DNA of 64,000 nucleotides. Origin: Sparassis latifolia. Its lineage: Eukaryota; Basidiomycota; Agaricomycetes; Polyporales; Sparassidaceae. The notes under the pieces were generated by a model. That model ran no database searches, had not been told where the DNA came from, and saw nothing but the letters and a program-made list of their open reading frames with translations. The translations under genes and the position numbers were made by a program. The stretch lies in assembly GCA_018466975.1 (NCBI GenBank), contig CM031556.1, forward strand, positions 4,402,001-4,466,000, in the 5' to 3' direction. Positions within the stretch are counted from its first letter, which is position 1. Every line of letters begins with the position of its first letter. Positions 11,163-22,410 of the stretch are shown piece after piece.

Positions 11163-14100
11163 ATGCTGCCCTCGACTCAGCGCTCCATCTTGGCGCGCAC
11201 TCTTCCCCACATAGCCAAGACCGCACCTGGTACGCGCGTCGCCTACGCCCCGACACCTCCATTGGTCTCCCATGCAGTCACGGATGCTACACCCCTCTTT
11301 ATACGCCATCCTGGTACCGTAGCCGCCTCTCAAGCGCACTCTGCACGCGGCTTTGCGTCGACTGCAGGTTCGTAGTTGTGTCCGAGTCCTTGAGCATACA
11401 CGCAAATTGAACGCGTTTCTCGCAGACCCGTCGTTCTCCCCGCTTGGGCAGTCTGCTCGCAAGCCTCATTTTGACAAGATCTTGATAGCTAATAGGTTTG
11501 TTACTGTTCTTTTGCCGTGCTCGAAGAGTGCTCAAGCCTCTCAGAGGAGAGATTGCGTGTCGCGTCATCCGAACTGCCAAGAAGCTAGGCATCAAGACCG
11601 TCGCTGTCTACAGCGATGTCGACGCGGATGCGCTTCACGTTCAGATGGTACGTCCTTTTTTTGCGATGCTGGGTGCGTGGGGTGTAACCTACGAATATGG
11701 CGCATATCGTGATATCCCACCGTTCGAAGACCGTACTCTGCTCCAACTGAGCCTGTGACGCACATGCGGCGCCGTCGGTACACACAGCAGTCAGCACGGT
11801 GCTGACTATTCTACGCAGGCCGACGAAGCATATTGCATAGGTCCAGCACCTTCGTCAGAGAGCTATGTAAGCAGTTGGCCTTCCATCTCTCCAATCCGGC
11901 TTGACGACGCGTTGAACAGCTCCGCATGGACAAGATCATCGAGGTCTGTCACCGTAGTGGTGCACAGGTACATAAATATTTTTCCTGTAGAGGTCAAATA
12001 CTTAAGTACTCAGGCCGTCCATCCCGGTTATGGCTTTCTTAGCGAGAACGCCAAGTTTGCGGAGACCCTCGCCAAGGAAGGGATTGTATTCATTGGTCCA
12101 CCCGCTGGCGCAATTGTCAGTATGGGATCCAAGAGGTACACGTCTCAAGCCCGATTAAACGACGCGTACAGCTCACGCGCCTGATTTTCGTCCAGCGAGT
12201 CAAAGACGATCATGTCCGGTAAGCTTCTTGTGTCTTCATTCTTCCCGCCTCGACTCATTGTCTCTCAGCTGCTGGTGTACCCGTTGTGCCTGGCTACCAT
12301 GGCTCAAATCAAGACCCAGAGCTCCTCTTTGAAGAGGCTGCCAGCATAGGTTCTGCCGACCATCTTTCTACCTTCCCGCTGTACTAATATCTGCGTAGGC
12401 TACCCCGTCCTTATCAAAGCCGTCCACGGTGGCGGCGGAAAGGGCATGCGCGTAGTGCACACTCCGGGCGAGTTTCACGAAGCGTTGGGCTCCGCACAGC
12501 GCGAGGCGGCGAAGTCGTTCGGGAACGCGGACGTCCTCGTCGAGAAGTACATCGTGCACCCGCGGCACGTCGAGGTACAGGTCTTCGCGGACACGCTCGG
12601 CGAGTGCGTCAGTCTGTGGGAGCGCGACTGTTCTGTGCAGCGCAGAAACCAAAAGATAATCGAGGAGGTGTGCCGTTACTTTTATTGCTAAATGTCCAGT
12701 GGATTGTTGACCCGAGTATTGATATTAGGCACCTGCGCCTGGACTATCCCAAGAACTGCGTGCGGACCTGAGTGCAAAGGCTATTGCGGCTGCGAAAGCT
12801 GTGGATTACGTTGGTGCTGGCACGGTCGAGTTCATATTTGACAATGATACCCAGGGGTTCTACTTTATGGAAATGTGAGCTTTTCCCTGCGAGACAACGG
12901 TCGAAAACAATCTCACGTACTTTTCTTAAGGAATACAAGGTTACAGGTGGAACACCCTGTGACGGAGATGATCACCGGACTTGACTTGGTGGAATGGCAA
13001 TTGGAGGTGCGCACCCAAATTATTCATGCGGGTCGCTGGCGAGATATTAAGCAGGCGGTAGGTCGCAGCAGGAAACCCACTCCCTCTAGCCCAGTCTGCC
13101 GTTCCCCTCGTCGGACATGCATTCGAGGCGCGTATCTACGCCGAAAACCCACGCAACGACTTCCTGCCCGACTCCGGGCAACTCCTCTACCTCTCCACTC
13201 CAACGCCAACCCACACCTTTGCACCCACTGTCACTCTGCCACCGCCTTCGGTCCCCTCGGCGTCCCCACTATCTGCGTTAACGCCCACACTGAGCTCCTC
13301 TCCGGTCGCGCCGTCCCTCAGGCTTGAGCAGGGATTCGAGCAGGGCGCCCAGATCGGTGTGTTCTACGACCCAATGATCGCCAAGCTCGTCGTCCACGGG
13401 CGTGATCGCACCGAGGCGCTGCGCATGCTCCGCGGCGCGCTCGAGGAGTACAAGGTTGTAGGGGTGTCGACCAACGTCGAGTTTCTCCGCGCACTCGCGG
13501 GGAACACGGCGTTTGTGGAGGGGCAAGTCGAGACGGGGTTCATCCCGGTCAGTTAACAGATCCCTTTGCTAGGCCCCCTCCTCTGTATGCTGACCGCCTG
13601 TTCTTTTTTTCTGTGGGCAGAAACACCGACACGCGTTGTTCCCTCCCATCTCGGAGCCTTCGCCAGAGGTCCTCGCGCAGGCTGCGCTCTTCCTCGTGCT
13701 CAGGGACCAGCCAGCGGTGACCACCACATCCGCGTCCCCGTGGACGTCGCTCGCCTCGCGCCGCTTCGGCGGAGACACCCACGAGCGCACCCTCACATTC
13801 CAATCCGACGACGATCCCTCCTCCCAGTCTTCCTCCTCGCTTCTGACAGTCCACGTCAAGCCCGCCGGCCCCGCGCTGTTCGACATCACAGTGCACGCGC
13901 CCAGCAGCGGCACACCGCACGTCTTCCGCGCCGTCCCCGCACGGCTGGACGCACCCACGACGCTGCACACGACGCTCGGCGGGGCCGCGCTGCGCACGAC
14001 GATCGTCGCGCAGCGCCCGCCGCCCACATCGCCCGCGACGGCGGAGCGCGTGCACGTCTTCCACGGCGGGCGGCGCACGGCGCTGCACGTTCCTGCGCCG

Positions 14101-14415
14101 GCGTGGCTGCAGTCGCTCGGGGCGGACGCGCGCGGGGCGGCGCGGGGGGCGCTGCGCGCGCCGATGCCGAGCGTCGTCGTCGAGGTGCGCGTTGCGCTTG
14201 CGGAGCGCGTGGAGAAGGGCCAGGCGGTGGTCGTGCTGGAGAGCATGAAGACGGAGACGGTGTTGCGGGCGCGTGCGGCGGGCGTCGTAAAGGCTGTGGG
14301 GTGTGTGAAGGGGAGATGGTCGAGGAGGGGCGGGAGCTGGTGGATATTGAGGAGGATGAGGAGGAAGAGGTGGCGTCGTGAGTGTGTTGCAGTGGTTGAT
14401 TCTGGGTCGATGTGA
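11163..14415 (+). CDS. mccA: Methylcrotonoyl-CoA carboxylase alpha (biotin-containing) subunit, mitochondrial
   Basis: Thirteen exons are inferred: 11163-11367, 11426-11495, 11545-11647, 11819-11866, 11920-11967, 12014-12135, 12196-12218, 12269-12349, 12399-12667, 12729-12874, 12931-13006, 13062-13547 and 13621-14415. All phases are consistent. The product is about 823 residues. The start is rich in Arg/Ser/Thr/Ala, like a mitochondrial presequence. The biotin carboxylase domain shows [28 protein letters not shown], the ATP-grasp loop GGGGKGMR (about 244-251) and [12 protein letters not shown] (about 374-385). The biotinyl domain has ESMKTE with Lys near 769. This subunit carboxylates biotin for 3-methylcrotonyl-CoA carboxylation in leucine breakdown. 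After the biotin site, near 14310, the frame reads out into an unrelated Arg/Trp-rich tail. The next frame instead continues with an acidic, expected-looking end ([16 protein letters not shown]) stopping at 14381, so one G is probably missing in a G-run. Other biotin carboxylases (pyruvate carboxylase, acetyl-CoA carboxylase) do not fit this domain set. Confidence 0.9.
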
Positions 14416-14901
14416 GGTATTGTGCGCTGTACGTTGGAATACCATGTTCGCCTCGCCGGCGTTGCGTGTCGACGCGAACATTTTTCGCTGGTCGACGTTG
14501 CGCGATTCGTCGTGATTCTACCGGTATGTACATAAACTGAGCCTAGCTGCTCGATACAGACGAATACATAAACGATATTACTTACGCACTCACGCCTGGC
14601 GTTTATCGATGCGCGTGCTCGCACGATCCGAACGAACGGGTAAGAAACGAGGGCGGACAATACTACATGAGGATACAGGTACGACTACGACTCGAGACCT
14701 AAGACACCTGGCTCGACAGGCTCTACGGTGTACAACGATACAAGCAGGGACACTCCACGACACAGACGGACAGGATGGCGGACGGACAATACAATAGATA
14801 GGCGGGGTATTCGCGTGTGTGCGGCGGGTGAACTCGTATGGCGGCCGGGTTCGCTCCTAGCACACGAGGAGGTGGATGCATGGAGTGTCGTGGGTGAAAA
14901 T
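14416..14901. other. Convergent intergenic region, MCC alpha / HOG1
   Basis: About 490 bases separate the 3' ends of two convergent genes and probably hold both 3' untranslated regions. No further gene or RNA is recognised. Confidence 0.45.
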
Positions 14902-17136
14902 CTAGTCTACTCCCGCTGCGGCTGCCACCACCACTGCCGGAGCAGGCACCACCGCCGGCGCGGCACGCGCATCCGTACCTCTCGGCGGGTCTTCAGGCGC
15001 AGCGAGCGCGCCCTCCGGGACGCCATCCCCAAGGTGCGCATCTCCAACCTGGTGAAAATCTAAAGACACCAACACCATAACACACACAGCCCTCAGTTCT
15101 CAATTCTCAACATCCGCGCTGCGGGGGAGGGGGACGCACCGAGGATCTCAGAGTACATCATGACCTTCCACGTATCGACCGGGAGCTCCGCGTCGTTGAA
15201 GCTCCAGTCGAACTTCTCCGCCGCCTCCGGCTCGTCCGTCGGGTCGTGGTACGGCGCGACGTACTCGTGCGCGAGCGAGTCCGTCGCGTTGATCCGCTTG
15301 TGCGGGTCGAACACGAGCATCTTCTCCAGGAGGTCGATCGCTGCAGCGGGACGAGGAGGGTGAGATGGAGAGGAGAACGGGTCGGGGAATGATGACGTAC
15401 CGACTGGGTCGCTGCAATGCAGCTTTTCGCTGAAAGGCACGCGTTCGCGCTTCGGGAGGCTCTGCACGAATCGCAGGGTCTGCGGGAGAGACGCGCCACG
15501 GGGTGTGTGAGAGAAATAAGCGTTCACGACGCAGGCAGAACCGGGGGCACACGCACATTCTCGCTCGCGATCGTCCGGATGACGTCCTCTGGCGGGGTGC
15601 CCAGCAGCTCGGTAATGATCGAGAACTGGTGCACGTCTAACCGCCGCCATCCAAAAAAAAAAGGCCGCCGCCTCAATCAGTATCCTTAATCCGCGCCATC
15701 AGCAGCAGGAGACCACGCACGGTCCTTGCCGGGGAAGAGCGGCTTCCCCTCGAGCATCTCGGCAAAGATACACCCCGCAGACCAGATGTCGACCGCGACG
15801 TCGTACTTTTGCCACGTGAGCATGATCTCCGGCGCGCGGTAGTACCGCGTCGAGACGTAGCCCGTCATCTGCGGGTCTTGGATCCGCGCGAGGCCAAAGT
15901 CGCATATCTGTGTGCGGGAGGGAAGGCGAAGCGAGAAATGGGCGAGGGAGCACGTGTTGGAGCCAGGGACAGTGAGCGTCAGCACAAATGGTTCAAAAGG
16001 GCACCGATGGAATGCGCAGGAGCAGGAAAAAAAAGGAAGAGAGATACACCAAGCCGCACAAGGATACAGATGCCGAGCGGAGGCGAGATGCGCAAGTCGA
16101 CAACGGGCGTCGCGATGGTTTGCGTGTAGATGGCACCGACGGGTCGAAGAGTTGCGTGAACGCGTGTCAGGAGGCGAAGAGGTGCGTGAACGCGTGTCAA
16201 AGGTCGAACGATGCACGAAAAGAGATCGGTGAATTAGACCGCGATATGCCGATGCATCATAGGGAAACGAAGCAGATATGTTCCGTGAGCGCGCGAGCGC
16301 GAGGAAGAAGAAAAAGACGTACCCTGAGGTCACAATTTTCGTTTATGAGGATGTTGCTCGGTTTCTGCAAATAGGGTGAGTTTCGGGCTTCGGTAGAGTG
16401 TCACGGACGAACGTACGAGATCGCGGTGGACGACGCCGGCGGAATGCACGTATTTGAGACCGCGCTGCAGAATGTGAGAAGACGGATATATAGAAAGAAC
16501 GGGAGACGCGTACAAGGATCTGGTATAGGAAGTACTGGATGAACTGCTTCTCTAGAGGTCGGGAGGTGAGGAGGCGGTGGAGGTCCGTGCCGAGAAGGTC
16601 CGTGACAAAATAACTGGAAGGCTGTGAGCAATAATCAACAAGAAGAAGGAGGTGGACGCACATGTCTTCTAAGGGGGAGATGAAAACGTCGCTGAGGCTG
16701 ATGATCTGCAGAGCGGTGAGGTGGGAACGAGCAAGGGGAGTCGGGGGTACGAACATTTTCGTGCTGGATATGCTTGAGGAGCTTGAGCTCGCGGTAGGTG
16801 CGCTTGCTGAGGACTGGAGTGCTGAAAGGCTTCATGATCTTCTTGATCGCGACGGAGGAGCCGGTGAGCTGGTCCTTGGCGGAGCTGGGGGAAGTCAGCG
16901 GGGCACGCGGACGTGCGGGTCGTGCGTACCATACGAGGCCGAACGCGCCTGGGCAGGGTGGTGTCAGCAAGGGGAGATGAGCGGGGAGAGGAAGATGGAG
17001 ACTGACCCATACCGACGGGCTGGAGGTCGACATAGCGGGTGGTGACCTGTGGAGCGTGAGCGCGTGCGCGACGACAACGGAACAGGTTACAGACCTCGAA
17101 GGAGGTGCCGAATATGCTGAGCTTGACAAAGGACAT
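14902..17136 (-). CDS. HOG1: Hog1/Sty1/p38-type stress MAP kinase
   Basis: Twelve exons are inferred: 17136-17095, 17046-17007, 16948-16930, 16884-16755, 16705-16662, 16613-16514, 16464-16417, 16364-16323, 15907-15721, 15636-15557, 15479-15401 and 15340-15140, followed by a thirteenth, terminal exon at 15059-14902. All phases agree and give about 389 residues. The order of motifs is the Hog1 signature: VGMGAFGLVC (glycine loop), VAIKK (Lys near 48), HRDLKPSN (catalytic Asp near 140), [10 protein letters not shown], and the activation lip TGY (about 170-172) with [13 protein letters not shown], rather than TEY, marks the p38/Hog1 class, which is phosphorylated by a Pbs2-type MAPKK and drives osmotic and general stress responses. 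The common-docking-type acidic region ([18 protein letters not shown]) is present. The tail after SEIL is Ala/Pro-rich. One intron (16322-15908) is 415 nt, far longer than its 45-84 nt neighbours. It is convergent with MCC alpha. Confidence 0.96.
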
Positions 17137-17228
17137 GGTGCGCTGCTGGCGGTGGTCGCGACAAGCAGAACGCGTGGGCGAGAGCGCGAGGACGACGGGC
17201 AGAACGCGTTGGAGTCCTTGGTCCATCG

Positions 17229-17236
17229 ATTATATA
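17229..17236 (-). promoter_or_regulatory. TATA-like box upstream of HOG1
   Basis: The minus strand reads TATATAAT here, about 93 bases upstream of the HOG1 start codon, a plausible distance for a fungal TATA element. It is based on sequence alone and could be chance. Confidence 0.45.
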
Positions 17237-19962
17237 AGCGCCCCCTGCGTCATCGTCGCTGGTCCCTAGATCACGGCCCGATCTACCCGATTCAGCCAGT
17301 CATTCCAAGTCTCTGCGCCAACTGCGTGCACAAGACACTCACAAGACACTGATGCTGGCTATGACGCATGCGTCTGCTTGCCTCGTGCTAATCGCGAGGT
17401 CAATCTCTCCAAGGACCCAGACCGTACGTACGCGTCATAGTACGCATCCTCCGCTGTCTTGGGCTATCCTACCGCTCCTTGTGGCTCGTCTTCTCTCACG
17501 TCTCCTCGTCTACTCTTCTCACCGCTCCTGCGCCTTTCTGACACTTACTTCCCCGTAAGTTCGTTGTGACGCAGGGTATACAGCTGCCGTTTTGACTTGT
17601 TCCTGTACTATCAGCCGCGGGCCTCGTCACCTTGCGAGTTTGGCCCCGGCTCTTGTCATCCACGCGACTGGGCGACACTTTCAGCACTCATCAGGCGATG
17701 TTTGCCGCTTTCTGACTATAGTTTCAAGTACCGAGTCCCGCTAGTTCATGCCGCTTTAAGCTTTTGAGCCTCGATCCAAGCTCTCTAACGCATACGTATA
17801 AGGGTCACTGCGGTGAGTCATGACACATACTTGCGCGCACTCATACCGTACGTTCCCGTCCGACTGCAATTCATTACGCCAGGCTGTCTGATACTTCAAG
17901 CGGTCTGACTTTGGCTTCTATCTCATCGTCTCAGCGATTTCCACGCATGCTCGATGACGCGTTGCAACTCTCTTTTCCCGAGCTACTCCGCCTGCCTTCC
18001 GAGTCTGTTCCGTTTTACATGCGTACACCTCCATGATCGCCGGTTGCAATTCGCTGTCGGGCGTTTGGCTCAGAGCTTCTGTCGTCGTTGCTCGCATCGT
18101 CGTCGTGACACACCCATCTCCACCATGGTGACACCTCGTCTCGACGTCTGCCCTCAAACTCGGCCTTGAGAACCTTCGTTCGCTGTCTGGTGCTCGGGCA
18201 CCACACGGATAAGAATTACCAACTCTCGATGGGTTTTTCAAGGCATATGCTCCAGTATGTCCGACCCCGGATGCAGGCAGGAGTGACCCCCCTAAGTGTG
18301 GGCAAATTCTTGCACTCCGTCCACTGTGCGGATATAGCTGGATGTCACATACCATGTCTGATCCAGGTTGGGGCCATTTCTCGACGGCCGCTGACGCTAC
18401 CGCCCCTACCAGGTGAATGTCCATATCATTAACTCCCATTGATACGTGGGCTGACACCCTGACAACTATCAGCCACTGTATGTCGCTGTCCTCCTTGATA
18501 CGCAGCTGTCGCCTGCAGTTAGTGTACTCGAGGGTCCAGATCGAGACATGTCTTGCATACGAAGGATGAGAATATTATTTGGATCTGCACTGGACGGTCC
18601 TAGAGATTCTTACGCATTTTTTATCATTTTGGCTATTTTTCTAGAGGTTACATTGGCCATGCGGGTATAAATGGGCCGACGGGCCGATCCTTTGAGCCGG
18701 TATTTGGGCCGAAAAGATGTGGACATAAGAATTTGGATCGGACACATGGGAGCCGGGGGGGCCTGTTTTTCGCCATTCTAACGACCTGCAGCGTTCGCGA
18801 CATTTCAACGTTTCAACGTTCAAACGTTCAACCTCCAGCCGGCACTTCATCACGCCGTCGAACGCTTGCAACTACGGCGGACGGCAAAGGTTTTTGGTGG
18901 GCTTCGACATCATGAGGTGAGTCAAAAATGGTTTAATGGGTTTTCTTTACTTTGTTTCGTGCTAATCGCGCTTGATCTCGCCCGCTCGCCGTCGTCGTTG
19001 CTCTCCCTTTCGGTCCCTCCTGCTGCACCTCCAGCATCATCATTGCATCACCGTCGACCCGTAGCGGTCGCGAACGCCCGCACCTTGGACCTTGGACGGG
19101 CCTCCGCACCCTCAGGCACACATGCCCACGATTGACGGCCAACGTTAGCAATGCACCACAATCTCACAGGCGGAGCCTTTCGTGCTCCCTTCACCCCACC
19201 AGAGCTCGCCTGCCACCGCTCACGCTCATGCTCTGGATGACACCTTACGGTAATGCTGATGATCTGATCCACGTCGAGCCTCGAGGTAGAACAGATCATC
19301 AGCATTACTGATACTTATCCTCCGGAGCCTGCCTTGTGGATCCATTCGTGCAAGGTGAACTGTTAATTGTGAGCATGACGCAGTCATGGCGTGAGAGTGA
19401 ATTGCAAGGCTAAGCTTGTAACTCTCTCTTGCGCTGTGACTGCCTCAGAGAGCCCGTTCATCTGAATGGACATGCCATTGTTGGCCGGGGCTGTCTATTA
19501 GGTCTGTCCCCTGCGCGCCCTTCGCGCTGTCGTAGCCAAAACCCATTCGAGTCTGAGTGGCTCCACCTGCGCCTGAGTTCATCCAATATATTTATTTATG
19601 CCGTCGTATCATCGATGTATCGAGCCCGCCGCGATCGTCGTTTCCCATCCGCTCAAGCCAGTGGGTATACTCAGCGCGGATCCCTCGCGCAGATTAGACC
19701 TGTAAGGCCTTAGATGCGCCGTTCGTTGCGCAGCGGGCGGCGCTTCAGCCAATAGCTTGTCGAGTACTTAGGCCATGGCGCACTCAGGCTCATGCATAGC
19801 AAAATATTAGAGAGGGACTGGACGTCGGCTCGGACGGCTCGGCCGCGGCGGTGGCCGAGGATATATCCGGCCGCCGTGCGCACTTCTCGGCCAAGTCGCG
19901 ATCGAAGCCGAGCACGCGCAGGTCGCCTTACGCGTCTCTCACGCGTCTTGCTCTCTCCCGCC
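17237..19962. other. Long divergent intergenic region, HOG1 (-) / MCR1 (+)
   Basis: About 2.7 kb has no gene I can support. Open frames are short and lack motifs. Part of it should be regulatory sequence for HOG1 and MCR1. At 18804-18832 the palindrome AACGTT recurs three times in a short TTCAACG-type repeat. A long perfect hairpin lies at 19250-19308 and is listed separately. The region may contain decayed transposon sequence, but no ends were recognised. Confidence 0.45.
19250..19308. repeat. Perfect 17-bp inverted repeat (hairpin)
   Basis: The arm GTAATGCTGATGATCTG at 19250-19266 is matched exactly by its reverse complement at 19292-19308, with a 25-base loop that contains the small palindrome CCTCGAGG. 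It stands alone in the HOG1-MCR1 intergenic region. Confidence 0.85.
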
Positions 19963-21574
19963 ATGTCCTTCCCAAGAGCTGCACGCACCCTGGTGAGCAT
20001 ACCCCCTCAATGCGCCCCACCCTGCCTTACCCCTCCCCCAGCTCTCGTCCACCCGCCGCTACTCCACCGCCCCCAGCGGCACCAGCAAGTCGTCCAACCT
20101 CCCGCTCTACCTCGGCGGCGCAGGCATCGCAGGCCTCGCCGGCTACCTCTACCTCCAATCCGGCTCCAAGGCCGCAGCAGCGACGCCCGCGCAGACACAG
20201 ACCAAGACCCCGCTCGACCCCGAGCGCTACATCGACCTCGAGCTCAAGGCCGTCCGCCCGTACAACCACAACACCGCGCACTTCGACTTCGCGCTCCCCG
20301 ACAACCAGGCCTCGCTCCTCCCCGTCGCCTCCTGCGTGCTCGTCCAGACCGCCGGCGACGGCCTCGCGATCCAGGATAACAAGGGCCAGCCGGTCCACCG
20401 CCCGTACACACCCGTGTCCCCGTCTGACGCGCCGGGCGTGTTCACGCTGCTCGTCAAGCGGTATGAGGAGGGCAAGATGTCCAAGCATATACATGACCTC
20501 AAGCCTGGCGACAAGCTCGCGATCAAGGGCCCCATCATGAAAATTCCGTACAAAGGTGCGTCCCACGTTTTCTTGCGTGCACGATCCCTGGCAGACTGCC
20601 TCGGCGACGTTCGTGAACGTTTGTGCGCACACATAGGGTTGAGTGCCACGACCCCATGAAGATACCAAAGATCATATCGTGCACGGCTTACTCTCGAAGC
20701 TCCCAGCTCGATGTCTCTTTACCATGTCCTCGCTCATGTGCCTTACTAATGTCACAATGTCTCCCCAGCCAACGAGTTCGACCAAATCGGCATGATCGCA
20801 GGCGGCAGCGGCATGTACGTCCCCTGCCCTCCCCTTCCCTCCGCCCGGCTACCGCTAACTCCCACGCAGCACGCCGATGTACCAAGTCCTCCAGCACGCG
20901 CTGCGCGACCCGGCGAACAAGACCAAGTTCACGCTCATCTTCGCGAACGTCGCCGAGCGCGACATCCTCTACCGCGAGCAGTTCGACGCGCTCCAGAAGG
21001 CGCACCCCAACACCTTCAGCGTCGTGTACGCGCTCGACAAGCCGGACGCCGGCTGGACAGGTGCGCCGTCCCTTGTCATCCCGCGCATGGGGGGTGGTGC
21101 GCTGACGCTGACGCGTGCTGTAGGTGCTAAGGGCTACGTGAACCGTGAGCTGATCACGAAGCATATCGCCCCCGCGAGCCTCGGGGACAAGGTCAAGGTC
21201 TTCATCTGCGGTGCGTCGCGCTCTCGCATTCTTGTTACTCCCTTCGCATCCTCACTCTCGTGTTCCCCGTTCACGATCGCTCCGCGAACCCGTCTCGTCC
21301 TCTCGACGCCCTAACGCGCCGCTGGTTCTTCACACTCGATTCCCCGCGCTGTACCTCTCCACGACCATCTCGCACGTCGACCGTAACTGCGCGCCCACAC
21401 AGGTCCCCCCGGCCAAGTCGCCTCGCTCGCGGGCAAAAAGGACGGGATGCAGCAAGGCGCGCTGGGCGGCGTCCTCAAGGAGCTCGGATACACCGAGAAC
21501 CAGGTGCGTTTGCCTAGTCTCGTCGTTCGCCCTCTCTGGGCGCTGACACGCGTGCGCAGGTGTTCAAGTTCTGA
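19963..21574 (+). CDS. MCR1: NADH-cytochrome b5 reductase, mitochondrial type (Mcr1)
   Basis: Seven exons are inferred: 19963-19992, 20042-20555, 20769-20814, 20870-21060, 21124-21210, 21403-21503 and 21560-21574. All phases agree; the product is about 327 residues. The N-terminus MSFPRAARTLLSSTRRYST is a presequence-like basic segment. A Gly/Ala-rich hydrophobic helix follows (YLGGAGIAGLAGYLYL), the usual outer-membrane anchor and sorting signal of Mcr1. FAD contacts are represented by RPYTPVSP (about 130-137) and KGPIMKIPY. NADH contacts are GGSGITPMYQ (about 193-202) and CGPPG (289-293). The protein ends in VFKF, the normal family end. It transfers electrons from NADH to cytochrome b5-type acceptors at mitochondria. 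Two introns (20556-20768, 213 nt; 21211-21402, 192 nt) are longer than the others. Its last two exons and 3' flank have a decayed inverted copy at 2928-3395. Confidence 0.95.
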
Positions 21575-21823
21575 GTCTCGTGCGGCGAGGACGTGATGGT
21601 TTGTTGCAATAGTCTATTAGCGTGGCGGGGGGATCTGACGGCCGTGTCGTGCTGGTGCTTGGATAGTGTATAGTGCGGAGTACAGACTGGTGCTAGATGC
21701 TTACAGTGTGCTATAGACGCAGACTAGGTATTGCGTTGCAAAAGCAAGAGATTTGTTGTGCGTTCGTTTGCTCGTCGACCGCTTTTGGGTGCCCGATCAC
21801 GCTCGTATTGGGAGAGCATTGGT
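21345..21823. repeat. Inverted duplication of the MCR1 3' end (right arm)
   Basis: This segment of the intact gene, covering part of intron 5, exons 6-7 and about 250 bases of 3' flank, is present in inverted orientation at 2928-3395. The match ends sharply after gagagcattggt. Confidence 0.9.
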
Positions 21824-22410
21824 AGCGGTGCCAGATTGTGCTAAGTTCATCGAGAGAGGATTAGTGCGTGAAGACCACTTTCGCTAGAGGATGAGAGTCG
21901 GTGCATCGCATGTCTTTCTTCATGGTGGTTGAGCTTGCCTGCGCGCGCGTGTGGGCATCTGAATATGTTGCGTAGTAGCATCTGCTGGGGACGCGGCGAC
22001 CGACCCATCGACCGAGTGACCGGGCTCACCACGAGCGTTCGCAGCGGATCTGCACAAGCGCACCGTCGATGTCGTTTGCGCTCAACCTGCTCTATTACCC
22101 GCCGAGATTTGAGTACTGAGTGATGATGAAATATTGATGGTCACGGTCACCGTTCATTCCTTACAAGCCTTTGCCTCCATTTCAGTGCACTTTATGTTGG
22201 AGGCAAGACGTTCCTTTGGACTTATTCTTGGAATCTGTTCGCAGTCTCTGGCGAGATTGGCCGATCGGGTTCATATTGGGAGAGCGTTATTCATCGAGAG
22301 AGGATTGGCGCACTTTGTTGAGCTTGCGAGCGCGCGCATGTCTGGGCGTGTAAATCTGTCCGATTCACTGTTGTGTAGTAGCATCTGCAGGGGGAACACA
22401 GCGACAGTCT
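21805..22410. repeat. Diverged direct repeat downstream of MCR1
   Basis: Motifs near 21808-22000 (attgggagagc, catcgagagaggatt, gttgagcttgc, gtagtagcatctgc) recur in the same order near 22275-22400, with differing spacing. This is an old, imperfect direct duplication of roughly 150-200 bases. No gene is recognised in it. Confidence 0.65.
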
